From assembly GCF_000722875.1 (NCBI RefSeq), contig NZ_JFHR01000009.1, positions 62,001-126,000 on the forward strand: a stretch of 64,000 bases of DNA, in the 5' to 3' direction. The DNA comes from Sphingobium chlorophenolicum. Lineage in GTDB: Bacteria > Pseudomonadota > Alphaproteobacteria > Sphingomonadales > Sphingomonadaceae. The notes beneath the pieces were generated by a model. That model was not told the origin of the DNA and did no database searches. It saw only the letters and a program-made list of their open reading frames with translations. The position numbers were made by a program, and so were the translations under genes. Shown here one piece after another: positions 50,824 to 61,257 of the stretch (its first letter is position 1; each line of letters starts with the position of its first letter).

Positions 50824-52458
50824 ATGCGCCTTCGTTCCTTCGCCTTCGCTGCCACCTTTGCCCTTGCCCTCGCCGCCCCCGGCCTCGCCTCCGCCGAAGC
50901 CGCCCCCGCCATTACCGGGGAAGCCATTCGCGCCGACATCGGCTTTCTGGCCGACGACCTGCTGGAGGGCCGCGATGCGGGCACGCGGGGTTATGACATC
51001 GCAGCCCGCTATGTCGCTGCGCGGTTCGAGACGTTGGGCCTGAGGCAGGCCGTGCAGGATAGCTGGTATCAGCCGGTGACGCTGGCTGTCGCGCAACTCG
51101 ACAAGGCATCCGCCCCCTCCATGATCATCGGCGGAAGGCGCTTCACCAATGGCGATGACGTCGCGATCGGCGCCTTCGGCCGCGAGCCGAAGCAGAGCCT
51201 GGAGGCGCAGGCGGTTTTCGTCGGCTATGGCCTGAAATCGGCCCGCCAGAAGATCGACGACTATGCCGGACTGGACCTGAAGGGCAAGTTCGCGGTCGCG
51301 CTTTCCGGCTCGCCGGTCGGCATGCCGAGCGAGATCGGCGCGCATCTGGCCGCCGAAAAGTCATTCGCCGCGCAGCAGGCGGGCGCCATCGGCCTGATCA
51401 CCATTCCCACCGCCGCCACGCTGGCCCGGACGCCCTGGGACAATCTGCGCGCAAGGGCGCAGAATCCGATGGTGAGCTGGATCGACAAGGACGGCCACCC
51501 CTATGTCCGCACCCCGGGCATTCGCGGCACCGGCACCGTGCACGGCGCGGCCGCGGACGCGCTGTTCGCCGGGTCGGGCAAGACCGTCGCCGCGATCCGC
51601 GCCCAGGCGGAGAAGAAGGGTGCGCGGCCCAAAGGCTTTGCGCTGAAGCCCGGCGTCCGCATCGACCGCGCCAGCAGCGTGGAGACTGCGCCCAGCCGCA
51701 ACGTGCTGGCGGTGCTGCCCGGTTCCGACCCGGCGCTTTCCCATGAATATGTGCTGCTGATGGCGCATCTCGACCATCTGGGCATCAGGGAAAGCGCCAA
51801 GGGACCGGACAAGGTCTATAATGGCGCGATGGACAATGCCTCTGGCGTAGCGACGATGCTGGCGGTGGCGAAGGCCTTTATCGAGAGCGGCGAGCGGCCG
51901 AAACGATCCATCCTGTTCGCGGCGGTCACGGGGGAAGAGGACGGGCTGCTCGGCTCGCAATATCTGGCCCGCAATTCGGTGTTGCCCGCTGGCGGCAAGC
52001 TGGTGGGCGTGGTCAATCTCGACATGCCGATCCTGACTTATGATTTTCAGGATGTGATCGCCTTCGGGGCCGATCATTCGACCCTGGGGCCGATCGTGGA
52101 GAAGGCGGCGAAGGCCGAAGGCGTTTCGCTCTCGCCCGATCCGCTGCCGTCCGAGGGGCTGTTCACCCGGTCCGACCATTATCGCTTCGTGCAGGAGGGG
52201 ATTCCCGCCGTGTTCCTGATGACGGGGTTCGCCGGGCCGGGGAAAGAGGCGTTCGAACATTTCCTGAAGACTGACTATCACCAGCCGTCCGATCAGATGA
52301 GCCTGCCCTTCCACTGGGAGGCGGCGGCGAAGTTCGCCAAGGTGAACTATGCCATCGCCCGCGAAATCGCGGACGAGCCGCAGGCGCCGCTCTGGTACAA
52401 GGGGGATTTTTTTGGGGATGCCTTCGCGCCGGATGCGCCCAAGGCGGTGAAACCATGA
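50824..52458 (+). CDS. M28-family metallopeptidase
   Basis: A 544-residue protein with a signal peptide (to about residue 25) and an M28 aminopeptidase fold: MAHLDHLGI (zinc His), NGAMDNASGVATMLAVA (bridging Asp), AVTGEEDGLLGSQY (catalytic Glu-Glu). A protease-associated domain is inserted around residues 130-280. It is expected in the periplasm or outside the cell and trims peptides. Confidence 0.94.
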   Translation: MRLRSFAFAATFALALAAPGLASAEAAPAITGEAIRADIGFLADDLLEGRDAGTRGYDIAARYVAARFETLGLRQAVQDSWYQPVTLAVAQLDKASAPSMIIGGRRFTNGDDVAIGAFGREPKQSLEAQAVFVGYGLKSARQKIDDYAGLDLKGKFAVALSGSPVGMPSEIGAHLAAEKSFAAQQAGAIGLITIPTAATLARTPWDNLRARAQNPMVSWIDKDGHPYVRTPGIRGTGTVHGAAADALFAGSGKTVAAIRAQAEKKGARPKGFALKPGVRIDRASSVETAPSRNVLAVLPGSDPALSHEYVLLMAHLDHLGIRESAKGPDKVYNGAMDNASGVATMLAVAKAFIESGERPKRSILFAAVTGEEDGLLGSQYLARNSVLPAGGKLVGVVNLDMPILTYDFQDVIAFGADHSTLGPIVEKAAKAEGVSLSPDPLPSEGLFTRSDHYRFVQEGIPAVFLMTGFAGPGKEAFEHFLKTDYHQPSDQMSLPFHWEAAAKFAKVNYAIAREIADEPQAPLWYKGDFFGDAFAPDAPKAVKP

Positions 52459-52504
52459 ATGATGTGGTGAATTGAAGCGGGATAAGGATATTTGCGTAGG
52501 GCCT

Positions 52505-52535
52505 CTTGTGTGGCTTTTATGCAACATTACATCGT
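52505..52535 (+). promoter_or_regulatory. Possible heat-shock (sigma-32) promoter before clpB
   Basis: CTTG at the -35 position and CATTACAT about 16 bases later loosely match the alphaproteobacterial heat-shock consensus (CTTG, then CYTATNT). The gene downstream is a classic sigma-32 target. The -10 match is partial, so this is tentative. Confidence 0.35.
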
Positions 52536-52561
52536 GATCCAGCTTCACGAAGGGGAACATG

Positions 52562-55141
52562 ATGAACCTCGAAAAATTCACTGACCGCGCCAAGGGTTTC
52601 CTACAGTCGGCGCAGACCGTCGCGATCCGGATGAGCCATCAGCGCATCGGCCCGGAGCATCTGTTGAAAGCGCTGCTGGAGGACCAGCAGGGCATGGCGT
52701 CCGGCCTGATCAAGGCGGCGGGCGGCGATGCGGGCATGGCGCTGCGCGAAACCGATGCGGCGCTGGCCAAGGTGCCCGCGGTATCGGGCAGCGGGGCGCA
52801 GCAGACGCCGGGGCTGGACAATGATGCGGTGCGGGTGCTGGATTCTGCCGAGCAGGTCGCGGCCAAGGCGGGGGACAGCTTCGTCACGGTCGAGCGGCTG
52901 CTGCTGGCGCTGACCCTTGCCACCACCACGGCGGCGGGCAAGGCTTTGGCGGCGGCCGGGGTGAAGGCGGAGGGGCTGAACACCGCGATCAACGCTCTGC
53001 GCGGCGGGCGCACCGCCGATACGGCGGGGGCGGAGGATCGGTACGACGCGCTCAAGAAATTCGCCCGCGACCTGACCGAAGCGGCGCGCATGGGCAAGCT
53101 GGACCCCGTCATCGGCCGCGACGAGGAAATTCGGCGGACGATCCAGATTCTCGCGCGGCGGACCAAGAATAATCCCGTGCTGATCGGCGATCCCGGCGTC
53201 GGCAAGACCGCCATCGCCGAAGGGCTGGCGCTGCGCATCGCCAATGGCGACGTGCCCGATACGTTGAAGGACCGCACGCTGATGGCGCTCGACATGGGGT
53301 CGCTGATCGCGGGCGCGAAGTATCGCGGCGAGTTTGAGGAGCGGTTGAAGGGCGTTCTGGACGAGGTGAAGGGCGCGGAGGGGCAGATCGTCCTCTTCAT
53401 CGACGAGATGCACACGCTGATCGGCGCGGGCAAGTCCGAGGGCGCGATGGATGCCGGCAATCTGTTGAAGCCTGCGCTGGCGCGGGGCGAGTTGCATTGC
53501 ATCGGCGCGACGACGCTCGACGAATATCGCAAATATGTCGAGAAAGACCCGGCGTTGCAGCGGCGGTTCCAGCCCGTCTTCGTGGGCGAGCCGACGGTGG
53601 AGGACACTATCTCCATCCTGCGCGGGTTGAAGGAGAAGTACGAACTGCACCATGGGGTGCGGATCACCGACGGCGCGATCGTGTCGGCGGCGACGCTCGG
53701 CAATCGTTACATCACCGACCGTTTCCTGCCGGACAAGGCCATCGACCTGATGGACGAGGCCGCCAGCCGCCTGCGCATGGAGGTGGAGAGCAAGCCGGAG
53801 GAGATCGAGACGCTCGACCGGCGGATCATCCAGTTGAAGATCGAGCGGGAGGCGCTGAAGAAGGAGACGGACAAGGCTTCGCAGGATCGTCTGGCGGCGC
53901 TGGAGGAAGACCTTGCCAATCTGGAGCAGCAGTCAGCCGAACTTACCCAGCGCTGGCAGGCGGAGAAGGACAAGATTGCGGGCGAGAGCAAGCTGAAGGA
54001 ACAGTTGGACGCCGCGAGGGTCGAACTGGACCAGGCGCAGCGGGCTGGCGATCTGGCGAAGGCGGGGGAGCTGGCTTACGGGCGGATTCCGGAGCTGGAG
54101 CGCAAGCTGGAGGAGGCGCAGAACGTCACCCAGGGCGCGATGCTGCGCGAGGAAGTGACGCCGGAGGATATTGCTTCGGTGGTCAGCCGCTGGACCGGCA
54201 TTCCCGTCGACAAGATGATGGAGGGCGAGCGGGAGAAGCTGCTCGCCATGGAGGCGGAACTGGGCAAGCGCGTGATCGGGCAGGCCGATGCGGTGAAGGC
54301 CGTGTCGACCGCCGTGCGCCGGTCGCGGGCGGGTTTGCAGGACCCGAACCGGCCGCTGGGGTCGTTCCTGTTCCTGGGGCCTACGGGCGTCGGCAAGACG
54401 GAGTTGACCAAGGCGCTCGCCGGATTCCTGTTCGACGACGACAGCGCGATGGTGCGCATCGACATGAGCGAGTTCATGGAGAAGCATTCGGTCGCCCGGC
54501 TGATCGGCGCGCCTCCGGGCTATGTCGGTTATGAGGAAGGCGGCGTTCTGACCGAGGCGGTGCGGCGGCGGCCCTATCAGGTCGTGCTGTTCGACGAGGT
54601 GGAGAAGGCGCATGGCGACGTGTTCAACGTGCTGTTGCAGGTGCTGGACGACGGGCGGCTGACTGATGGCCAGGGTCGCACGGTGGACTTCACCAACACG
54701 ATCATCGTGCTGACGTCGAACCTGGGCAGCCAGTTCATCGCGTCGCTGGCCGATGACGAGCCGGTGGAGAAGGTCGAGGATCAGGTGATGGATATCGTCC
54801 GGGCGCATTTCCGGCCGGAATTCCTGAACCGGCTGGACGAGGTGATCCTGTTCCACCGCCTGGGCGCGAGCCATATGGCGCCGATCGTGGATATTCAGGT
54901 GGCGCGGATCGGGAAGCTGTTGAAGGACCGGAAGGTCACGCTGGACCTGACCGACGGGGCGCGGGCGTGGTTGGGGCGGGTCGGTTATGACCCGGTCTAT
55001 GGCGCGAGGCCATTGAAGCGGGCGGTGCAGCGTTATTTGCAGGATCCGCTGGCGGATTTGATTTTGCGCGGGGAGGTGCCGGATGGAACGACCGTGCGGG
55101 TTGATGAGGGGGATGGGGGGTTGGAATTGAGTTTGGGGTAA
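52562..55141 (+). CDS. clpB: ATP-dependent disaggregase ClpB
   Basis: The 859-residue Hsp100 chaperone rescues aggregated proteins with DnaK. It has the N-domain, AAA+ domain 1 (GDPGVGKT at about 209-216, then LFIDEMHT), a middle coiled-coil domain (about 400-520), and domain 2 (GPTGVGKT from 606, then [10 protein letters not shown]). The start has two adjacent ATGs; the second is used here. Confidence 0.97.
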   Translation: MNLEKFTDRAKGFLQSAQTVAIRMSHQRIGPEHLLKALLEDQQGMASGLIKAAGGDAGMALRETDAALAKVPAVSGSGAQQTPGLDNDAVRVLDSAEQVAAKAGDSFVTVERLLLALTLATTTAAGKALAAAGVKAEGLNTAINALRGGRTADTAGAEDRYDALKKFARDLTEAARMGKLDPVIGRDEEIRRTIQILARRTKNNPVLIGDPGVGKTAIAEGLALRIANGDVPDTLKDRTLMALDMGSLIAGAKYRGEFEERLKGVLDEVKGAEGQIVLFIDEMHTLIGAGKSEGAMDAGNLLKPALARGELHCIGATTLDEYRKYVEKDPALQRRFQPVFVGEPTVEDTISILRGLKEKYELHHGVRITDGAIVSAATLGNRYITDRFLPDKAIDLMDEAASRLRMEVESKPEEIETLDRRIIQLKIEREALKKETDKASQDRLAALEEDLANLEQQSAELTQRWQAEKDKIAGESKLKEQLDAARVELDQAQRAGDLAKAGELAYGRIPELERKLEEAQNVTQGAMLREEVTPEDIASVVSRWTGIPVDKMMEGEREKLLAMEAELGKRVIGQADAVKAVSTAVRRSRAGLQDPNRPLGSFLFLGPTGVGKTELTKALAGFLFDDDSAMVRIDMSEFMEKHSVARLIGAPPGYVGYEEGGVLTEAVRRRPYQVVLFDEVEKAHGDVFNVLLQVLDDGRLTDGQGRTVDFTNTIIVLTSNLGSQFIASLADDEPVEKVEDQVMDIVRAHFRPEFLNRLDEVILFHRLGASHMAPIVDIQVARIGKLLKDRKVTLDLTDGARAWLGRVGYDPVYGARPLKRAVQRYLQDPLADLILRGEVPDGTTVRVDEGDGGLELSLG

Positions 55142-55194
55142 AGCGCAATCGCGCTCCGACAAAAGGCTAGAGCGCTTTGTGCCGGAAAGAAAAA

Positions 55195-55228
55195 GGGCCG
55201 CTTCCTTGCGGAAGCGCCCCTTCTTTTT
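55195..55228. terminator. Bidirectional terminator between clpB and the receptor gene
   Basis: GGGCCGCTTCC-TTGC-GGAAGCGCCCC forms a strong stem flanked by TTCTTTTT on the plus strand and by CTTTTTC on the minus strand (AGAAAAAG on the plus). It ends both convergent genes. Confidence 0.88.
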
Positions 55229-55245
55229 GCAGTTGGAACGTTGGA

Positions 55246-58200
55246 TCAGAATTCCAGCGAAGCGCCGAGGCGCACATAGCGCGGAGTCTGATAGGCGCTG
55301 ACCTTGCCATAGTTCGGATCAGCCGTGCCGCCGTCAGTTTCGCCAACTTCGCGGAAGTCGACCTTCGATTTGAAGTTGAAGACGTTGAAGACGTCAGCGC
55401 GCAGCGTCAGGCCGCCCATGACCGGCAGCTTGTAGACCAGGTTAAGGTCGATCTGCTTGCGCCAGTCGCTCTTGAACGCATTACCACGGCCGATCAGCGA
55501 CGTCGGGAACTGGCCCTCGAGCACGCCGCCCTGCGAAACGCCCTGGGCGTTCGTCGTCGCGGGAGCAACCTGCGTGCGGCAATACCAGGAACCAGCAAGG
55601 CTGGTGATGGCACGGCCCGCGCCACCCACGGCCGGATCATAGACACCGATACAGCCATAGCGACGGGGCGACTGGAGGAAGCCGAACACGCCAACGGTGA
55701 AGTTGTCGGACACCGCATAGGAGCCATAAACCTTGAAAGTATGGCGGCGATCGTTCGGCAGATAGCCGTTCGCGCCGTCCATCCAGCCGGGTTCATCGAA
55801 GTCAGTCGTCAGTCCGGTATCATCCTGCCCATTATCCGACTTCACTCCGCCTTCATAATTGCCGCGCGACTTGGCCCAGACATAGGAGCCAGCCAGCGAG
55901 AAGCGACCATCCCATGCGCGATCGAAGGTGAATTCGACCGCATCATATTTACGCTTGGCCTTCGGATAGCCGCTCAGCGCGGCCGGAATGGTGATCTCGG
56001 TCAGGTTGCCGTCGCCGACCAGGTCAACATAGGTCACGATATCGCGCCCCGGGTTGATCAACACATAATCGCCACCGCCGCCGATTGCAGCCGGGGTCTC
56101 ACCCGGGCGACAACCATCGACGTTTTGCGTGTCGCAGAAGGCCGCGATGTTCCAGGACAAATCAGCGTCTTCCAGCACCGACTTCAGCCGTTTGCGGATA
56201 TAGTTGACGCCAAAGGTCCAGCGATCGCCCACGCGCTGCTTCACGCCGACGATGATTTCATCTTGATATTGCGGCTTCAGATTTTGTGAGGTCAGAACCC
56301 GCGCGTCCGCTTCATCCGCGTTACTGCTGGACAACACATCGAAGCGTACCGACTGGCCGAGGATCGGCAGACCGGTGTTGGGATCGATACCGTTCAGGTA
56401 GAAATATTCCTGCGTGAAGGTTTCGTTGCCACCCAGACGGATGTTGGTGTTGGCTGCAACAGGCAGATAATAACGGCCGAAGAAGGCGTTGAAGATCGTC
56501 CGCCCGTCACCGAACGCGTCATAGGTCGCGCTGAGACGCGGCGCGATATTGTCGGACAGCTTCGTGAAGGACTTGCCGTTTCCGGCAAAGTTCTGGAAGG
56601 TTTCGGACCGAACGCCCAGACCCAAGTTAAGACGATCGGTGATGTCCCAACTGTCCTGAATATAGAAGGCGGTGTTCTTCGATTTGAACGAACCATTAGC
56701 GAAGCGGAAACGCTCGCGAACATAAGGCTGGCCAGCGGGGATCAGCCCCCCCAGAGCACCAGCAGCGCCCGGCGTCGGGTAGAGCAGATAATAAGCGCCG
56801 CCCGAATAGAATTCATTGGCTTCCGCATAGAGCCGTTCCTGGTCGAAACCAGCCCTGACATTATGCTCACCCAGAGCCGAGAAGCGAACGTCGGCGTCGA
56901 TTCGGAACAGCTTGCGCTTATCCTTGGCAGTTTCGACCGTACCGTCAGGATGTCCAGAAACCTGGACCGCCGTACCGCTGCGCTGATCGACAATATAGGG
57001 CCGAGCACCGGAGCTGGAACGCTTATAGTCCGTGACGCCATAAAGGGCGCTAACCGTCAGCCAGTCCGTCAGTTCGCCCGTATATTTGCCGATGATGTTC
57101 TGACCGCCATACCGACTGACGAAAGGCGTTGCCGAAGCGGCAGGCGCACCGGGCGTACCGCCTGCTGGCGTATTGGTCACGAAGGAGGTGAAAGTGCCCC
57201 GCTCAGTCTCGTTATTCTTGAAATAGGTCAGTTCGAGATGGTGACCATCCACCGGAATGAAGTCCAGCTTCCCGCCGAAGAATGGCTCGCTGTTCTTCGA
57301 GTATATCTGCGACTGCGCCGTGGTAGTCGAACCGTCAGGATTGAGGCTGGTCACAGCCGTCGTGCGGTCGAACCGGCTACGGAAGCGCGGATTGAAGAAG
57401 CCGAAGAAGAAGAGGCGGTCCTTGATGATCGGACCAGATGCCCAGATATTGCCCTCGTAATTCTGGCGTTCATCATCCTGGTTCAACGCGGCATAGGTAT
57501 TGGGCGCATTGTCGCGCAGGAAGCTAGGCTCCCAGTAAATGCTCATGCCGCCCTTCATCTCGTTCGAACCCGAACGGGTCGTGGCGATGACGGCGCCGCC
57601 GGTGGCGCGACCATATTCGGCTTGATAGCCGCCGGTCTTGATCTGGACTTGATCGTAAAATTCGAACGGCACCGTGCCGCCGCCAACACCCGTCCGGAAG
57701 TTGGTGACGTTCATGCCATTGATGTAGAAGATGTTTTCGGCAACCGAGCCGCCGCCAATGGAGACGTTGGAAGGCGAAGTGTTGTTGTCGAACGCCGTGT
57801 CACCATAGCCGGACTGAGGCGCGAGCAACTGGATGCCCGTGATCGACCGCTGCACCGGGATGCGCGCGAAGGTTTCCTGCACATTGAACACCGAGCCCGT
57901 GGCGGCCCGCGACACGTCGACCTGGATCGCGCGGGCGCCCGTTACGACGATGGTCGATTCAGTGCCGGTGGGATAGAGGCGAAAACTGAAGCCAGAGCCG
58001 CCAAGGCTGACCTGAATCGGGCTGCTCTGGATCGATTCGAAGCCATCTTTGGTCACGCTGACGTCATAGGCGCCGAGCGGCAACACGGAAATCGACGCAC
58101 GGCCGTTCGCGTCCGTCGTGACCTGACGATTATAGCCTTGCCCGGAAGTCACCGTAACGGTGGCGTTCGGAACAGGCTTGCCGTCCTGATCGACGATGGT

Positions 58201-58344
58201 CGTATCCAAGCTGCCCGAAGTCAGGCCCTGCGCGGATGCAGGAGCGCTATGCATTCCCACGGCGACGACGCCTGCCCCCAGCAGGGCAAACGCCTGCAAC
58301 GCCGCGCTTCCGCGCAGCAACGCATTCTTCGATGATATCTTCAC
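55246..58344 (-). CDS. Oar-like TonB-dependent receptor
   Basis: A 1032-residue outer-membrane receptor. It has a signal peptide, a carboxypeptidase regulatory-like domain (SLDTTIVDQDGKPVPNATVT; about 40-120), a plug domain and a large beta-barrel ending YVRLGASLEF with the C-terminal Phe used for outer-membrane insertion. This fits the Oar group abundant in sphingomonads; the ligand is unknown, though large substrates such as peptides are known for relatives. The start is taken as GTG, preceded by GGGACTGG, since upstream frames do not match and the signal peptide begins here (VKISSKNALLRGSAAL). Confidence 0.93.
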   Translation of the reverse strand: MKISSKNALLRGSAALQAFALLGAGVVAVGMHSAPASAQGLTSGSLDTTIVDQDGKPVPNATVTVTSGQGYNRQVTTDANGRASISVLPLGAYDVSVTKDGFESIQSSPIQVSLGGSGFSFRLYPTGTESTIVVTGARAIQVDVSRAATGSVFNVQETFARIPVQRSITGIQLLAPQSGYGDTAFDNNTSPSNVSIGGGSVAENIFYINGMNVTNFRTGVGGGTVPFEFYDQVQIKTGGYQAEYGRATGGAVIATTRSGSNEMKGGMSIYWEPSFLRDNAPNTYAALNQDDERQNYEGNIWASGPIIKDRLFFFGFFNPRFRSRFDRTTAVTSLNPDGSTTTAQSQIYSKNSEPFFGGKLDFIPVDGHHLELTYFKNNETERGTFTSFVTNTPAGGTPGAPAASATPFVSRYGGQNIIGKYTGELTDWLTVSALYGVTDYKRSSSGARPYIVDQRSGTAVQVSGHPDGTVETAKDKRKLFRIDADVRFSALGEHNVRAGFDQERLYAEANEFYSGGAYYLLYPTPGAAGALGGLIPAGQPYVRERFRFANGSFKSKNTAFYIQDSWDITDRLNLGLGVRSETFQNFAGNGKSFTKLSDNIAPRLSATYDAFGDGRTIFNAFFGRYYLPVAANTNIRLGGNETFTQEYFYLNGIDPNTGLPILGQSVRFDVLSSSNADEADARVLTSQNLKPQYQDEIIVGVKQRVGDRWTFGVNYIRKRLKSVLEDADLSWNIAAFCDTQNVDGCRPGETPAAIGGGGDYVLINPGRDIVTYVDLVGDGNLTEITIPAALSGYPKAKRKYDAVEFTFDRAWDGRFSLAGSYVWAKSRGNYEGGVKSDNGQDDTGLTTDFDEPGWMDGANGYLPNDRRHTFKVYGSYAVSDNFTVGVFGFLQSPRRYGCIGVYDPAVGGAGRAITSLAGSWYCRTQVAPATTNAQGVSQGGVLEGQFPTSLIGRGNAFKSDWRKQIDLNLVYKLPVMGGLTLRADVFNVFNFKSKVDFREVGETDGGTADPNYGKVSAYQTPRYVRLGASLEF

Positions 58345-58666
58345 TATCCAGTCCCTTGCTCTGGAGGTTCGCGGATTGACCCGCGCGCTCTTTTTTGACG
58401 CGTGAAGAGGGCGAAAAGAGCCCGACAGCAAACCCTCTTCACACGTGCTGCGCGATACTCTGCGCAGTCGTTTTATAAGTGTAAAGCAGAGGTGAGGGGC
58501 GAAATCCGCATTTGGCGGAAACTGTAGCAAATATGCCACAATCGCATAGAATGGCCGTTGAACGGACGTATAACAACTTTGTTATAGGCCTGTGTTTCCG
58601 GGGAAAATATTTGCATTCGGCGGGCCGCAACGAACGAAGAAAATTATAGTTCCGTGAAATATTAAT
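58345..58666. other. Intergenic leader region upstream of the receptor gene
   Basis: No gene supported. It contains the promoter side of the receptor gene (minus strand) and the end of the M23 gene. A 10-base inverted repeat, GTGAAGAGGG-N21-CCCTCTTCAC (58402-58442), lies in the likely receptor leader. AT content is higher toward 58.55-58.66 kb. Confidence 0.6.
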
Positions 58667-59494
58667 TCAATTCGCTGGCATCGGTCCCGCCAGGAGGAGC
58701 GGGTCGATCCGCGCATCGTTCCACTTCATTCCCCAGTGGAGATGCGGTCCCGTGGCTCGACCGGTCGCGCCGATGGTGCCGATGCGTTGCCCCTGAATCA
58801 CATGCTGGCCCTGAATCACGTCTATGCGCGAGAGATGCAGGAAGGCGCTGTTGAGGCCGTGGCCGTGGTCGATCATCAGCAGGTTGCCCTCCAGCGTGAA
58901 GGGGTGGGCGGCGGCCAGGATCACGACGCCGTCGGCGGGCGCGACGACGGGGTCACCTGGCGCGCCCGCGACGTCGACGCCGCCATGATAGGCGCCGGGC
59001 TGGCCTTGATAGATGCGCTGCGATCCGAACAGGCCGGAGATGCGGCCGGTGCGGGGCCAGATGAAGCGCTGGCGCCAGCCCTGGGCGTCCGTTACGACAT
59101 TGCGCGCAGCGGCGATCTGTTCCAGTTCCGGCTTGCGTAGCGCGAGGAAGGCTTCGGTGCTTTTGGTGGGGCGCAGCGGGGCGTTCACCTGCTCTATTCG
59201 CCAGTCGCGGGGCGCGACGGTGAGGGAGCGGTCGAGCGGCGTGCCGTCGGCTAGGCGTCCGGTCAGGCGGGCCTGCGGTTGCGCGTCGCGGTCGAAGGCG
59301 ATCAGGAAACGGCCGTCGGCATCGACCGGCACTGGCTGCCCGTCGAAGCGTAGTTCGGCGGTTCCCTTGGGCGCGGTGCCCAGCAGGGTGCCGCCCTGGA
59401 CGGGCTGGCCGGTCAGCATCGGTTGCGCGGGCGGGGAAGCTCCAGCCGCCATGCCGGTCATCGCCAGCGCGGCGGCGGCGATCCAGCCCTTCAT
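58667..59494 (-). CDS. M23-family peptidase (LytM-like)
   Basis: A 275-residue protein with a signal peptide (to about residue 19) and a C-terminal M23 domain. The zinc ligands are His170 and Asp174 (YHGGVDVAG) and His253 with catalytic His251 (GPHLHWG); His220 (FLHLS) is also conserved. It should cut peptidoglycan cross-links in the periplasm. All metal ligands are present, so an active endopeptidase is likely. Confidence 0.94.
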   Translation of the reverse strand: MKGWIAAAALAMTGMAAGASPPAQPMLTGQPVQGGTLLGTAPKGTAELRFDGQPVPVDADGRFLIAFDRDAQPQARLTGRLADGTPLDRSLTVAPRDWRIEQVNAPLRPTKSTEAFLALRKPELEQIAAARNVVTDAQGWRQRFIWPRTGRISGLFGSQRIYQGQPGAYHGGVDVAGAPGDPVVAPADGVVILAAAHPFTLEGNLLMIDHGHGLNSAFLHLSRIDVIQGQHVIQGQRIGTIGATGRATGPHLHWGMKWNDARIDPLLLAGPMPAN

Positions 59495-59509
59495 GGACGA
59501 ACCGGCATC

Positions 59510-59719
59510 TTACAGGCCACGGGCCTTCAATTCGGCCTGGGCGGAGATTTCGGCGCTGGCATAGGGTTCCTGCCGGGCGATGCTCCAGTAGCGCAGGTCG
59601 TCCAGCGGGATTTTCCGGCCACTGACGGCGCAGACGACATGGTCGCCGGTTTGCAGCACGCGGAAGCTGTAGGCCATATAGTGCAGCCGGGCCGGGCGGT
59701 TGCGGTTGGACATCAGCAT
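59510..59719 (-). CDS. DUF2093 protein
   Basis: A 69-residue protein from MLMSNRNRPARLHYMAYSFRVL, with HVVCAVSGRKIPLDDLRYWS, the DUF2093 core that resembles a small zinc-ribbon-like or beta fold. In alphaproteobacteria it usually follows xseA or lies close to it, as here. Function is unknown. A longer upstream frame has no match. Confidence 0.88.
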   Translation of the reverse strand: MLMSNRNRPARLHYMAYSFRVLQTGDHVVCAVSGRKIPLDDLRYWSIARQEPYASAEISAQAELKARGL

Positions 59720-59750
59720 GGGATCACTCGGCCTTTCTTGCGCAACGGGG

Positions 59751-61250
59751 TCATCTGGAAAACAGGTCCTGCTGGCCGGTTTCCTTGCCCTCGCGGGGTT
59801 TGCGCGGGGGGCGTGATGGGTTCGATATAGCTTCGGCTGGCGGCTTCTCAAGGGGCGCGGCGCCTTCGATGGTCGCGCCGACCGCGCCGTCGCGGAAGTG
59901 CAGGCTGACCGCGCCCGCCGCCTGCGCGTCCGCCACGGATTTCACCAGCCGGTCGCCCGCCATCACCCGCGCAAAGCCGCGTTGCAGCGGCAGGTCGGGA
60001 TTGACCGAGGTGAAGAGCCGCGACAGCCGGTCGAAGGCGGTCGCCCGGTCCCGATAGACGCGCTCCAGATAATCGGGGCGTAGTTGCAGCCGGGCCACGC
60101 GCTCGGCGGCGCGGCTGACATATTGGCGCAGCAGCGCGGGGCGCAGCGCGCCGCTCGCCTGGCCCAGATGCGCGCGGGCATCGGCGATGCGGTGCCGCAG
60201 GGCGCTGGCAAGGCCGTCCGACAATTGGTCGAGCCGCTGGCGCTGGGGCGCAAGCAGCGTGTCGGGCGTCGGCATCAGCCGCGCCTGCATGTCCAGCCGT
60301 TCGCGGGCCTGCGCCGCGCCGCGCCGCACGGCCCGGTCCATTCGCAAGCCTTGTTCGGTCAGCATCGCCAGCAGCTCCGCCCGCACCGGCACGGCCATCT
60401 CCGCCGCTGCGGTGGGCGTGGGGGCGCGCATGTCGGCGGCATAGTCGCACAGCGTCGTGTCCGTTTCATGCCCCACGGCGGAGATGATCGGGATCGAGCA
60501 TTCGGCCACGGCGCGGACGACGATTTCCTCGTTGAAGCTCCACAAATCCTCTATCGATCCGCCGCCCCGCGCCACGATCACCAGATCGGGCCGGGGGATG
60601 GGGCCGCCGGGCTGCATCGCGCTGAAGCCGCGCACCGCCCGCGCCACCTGTTCCGCCGCGCCCTGCCCCTGCACCAGCACCGGCCAGAGCAGCACCTGCG
60701 TCGGGCAGCGATCCGCCAGCCGGTGCAATATGTCCCGGATCACCGCGCCCGTGGGCGACGTCACGACGCCGATCACCCGTGGCATGAAGGGCAGGCGGCG
60801 CTTGCGGTCGCGGTCGAACAGTCCTTCGGCGGCGAGTTTCTGCTTGAGCTTTTCCAGTAGCGCCATCAGCGCGCCTTCGCCCGCCAGTTCCATCCGATCG
60901 ATCACGATCTGATATTTGGAACGACCCGGATAGGTGGTGAGCTTGCCGGTGGCGATCACCTCTACCCCGTCCTGCGGCGCGAAGGGCAGGCGTGCCGCCC
61001 CGCCCTTCCACATCACGCCGTCGATCACGGCATTGTCGTCCTTCAGGCAGAGATAGATATGGCCCGACCCCGCCCGCTTGAAGCCGGAAATCTCGCCGCG
61101 CAGGCGGACATGACCGAAACGGTCCTCCATCGCGCGCTTCAGCAGGGCCGACAATTCGCTCACCGAAAGCGGCGGCGCGTTGTCCCCTGAGCGTTCCTCG
61201 GCTAACAGGCGCCCCGAGACATCATATCCAGCTTCATATTCCGGGGACAT
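59751..61250 (-). CDS. xseA: Exodeoxyribonuclease VII large subunit
   Basis: A 499-residue protein with an N-terminal OB-fold ([29 protein letters not shown], then [22 protein letters not shown]) and the XseA catalytic region ([63 protein letters not shown]) with a coiled coil after it. It degrades single-stranded DNA with XseB, not encoded here. The start lies only seven bases from the divergent purD start. Confidence 0.95.
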   Translation of the reverse strand: MSPEYEAGYDVSGRLLAEERSGDNAPPLSVSELSALLKRAMEDRFGHVRLRGEISGFKRAGSGHIYLCLKDDNAVIDGVMWKGGAARLPFAPQDGVEVIATGKLTTYPGRSKYQIVIDRMELAGEGALMALLEKLKQKLAAEGLFDRDRKRRLPFMPRVIGVVTSPTGAVIRDILHRLADRCPTQVLLWPVLVQGQGAAEQVARAVRGFSAMQPGGPIPRPDLVIVARGGGSIEDLWSFNEEIVVRAVAECSIPIISAVGHETDTTLCDYAADMRAPTPTAAAEMAVPVRAELLAMLTEQGLRMDRAVRRGAAQARERLDMQARLMPTPDTLLAPQRQRLDQLSDGLASALRHRIADARAHLGQASGALRPALLRQYVSRAAERVARLQLRPDYLERVYRDRATAFDRLSRLFTSVNPDLPLQRGFARVMAGDRLVKSVADAQAAGAVSLHFRDGAVGATIEGAAPLEKPPAEAISNPSRPPRKPREGKETGQQDLFSR

Positions 61251-61257
61251 GGGCGAA

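Noticed and set aside
56863-58335. 490-codon plus-strand frame opposite the receptor gene
   Set aside because: Antisense to a TonB-dependent receptor with complete domain order; no family features.
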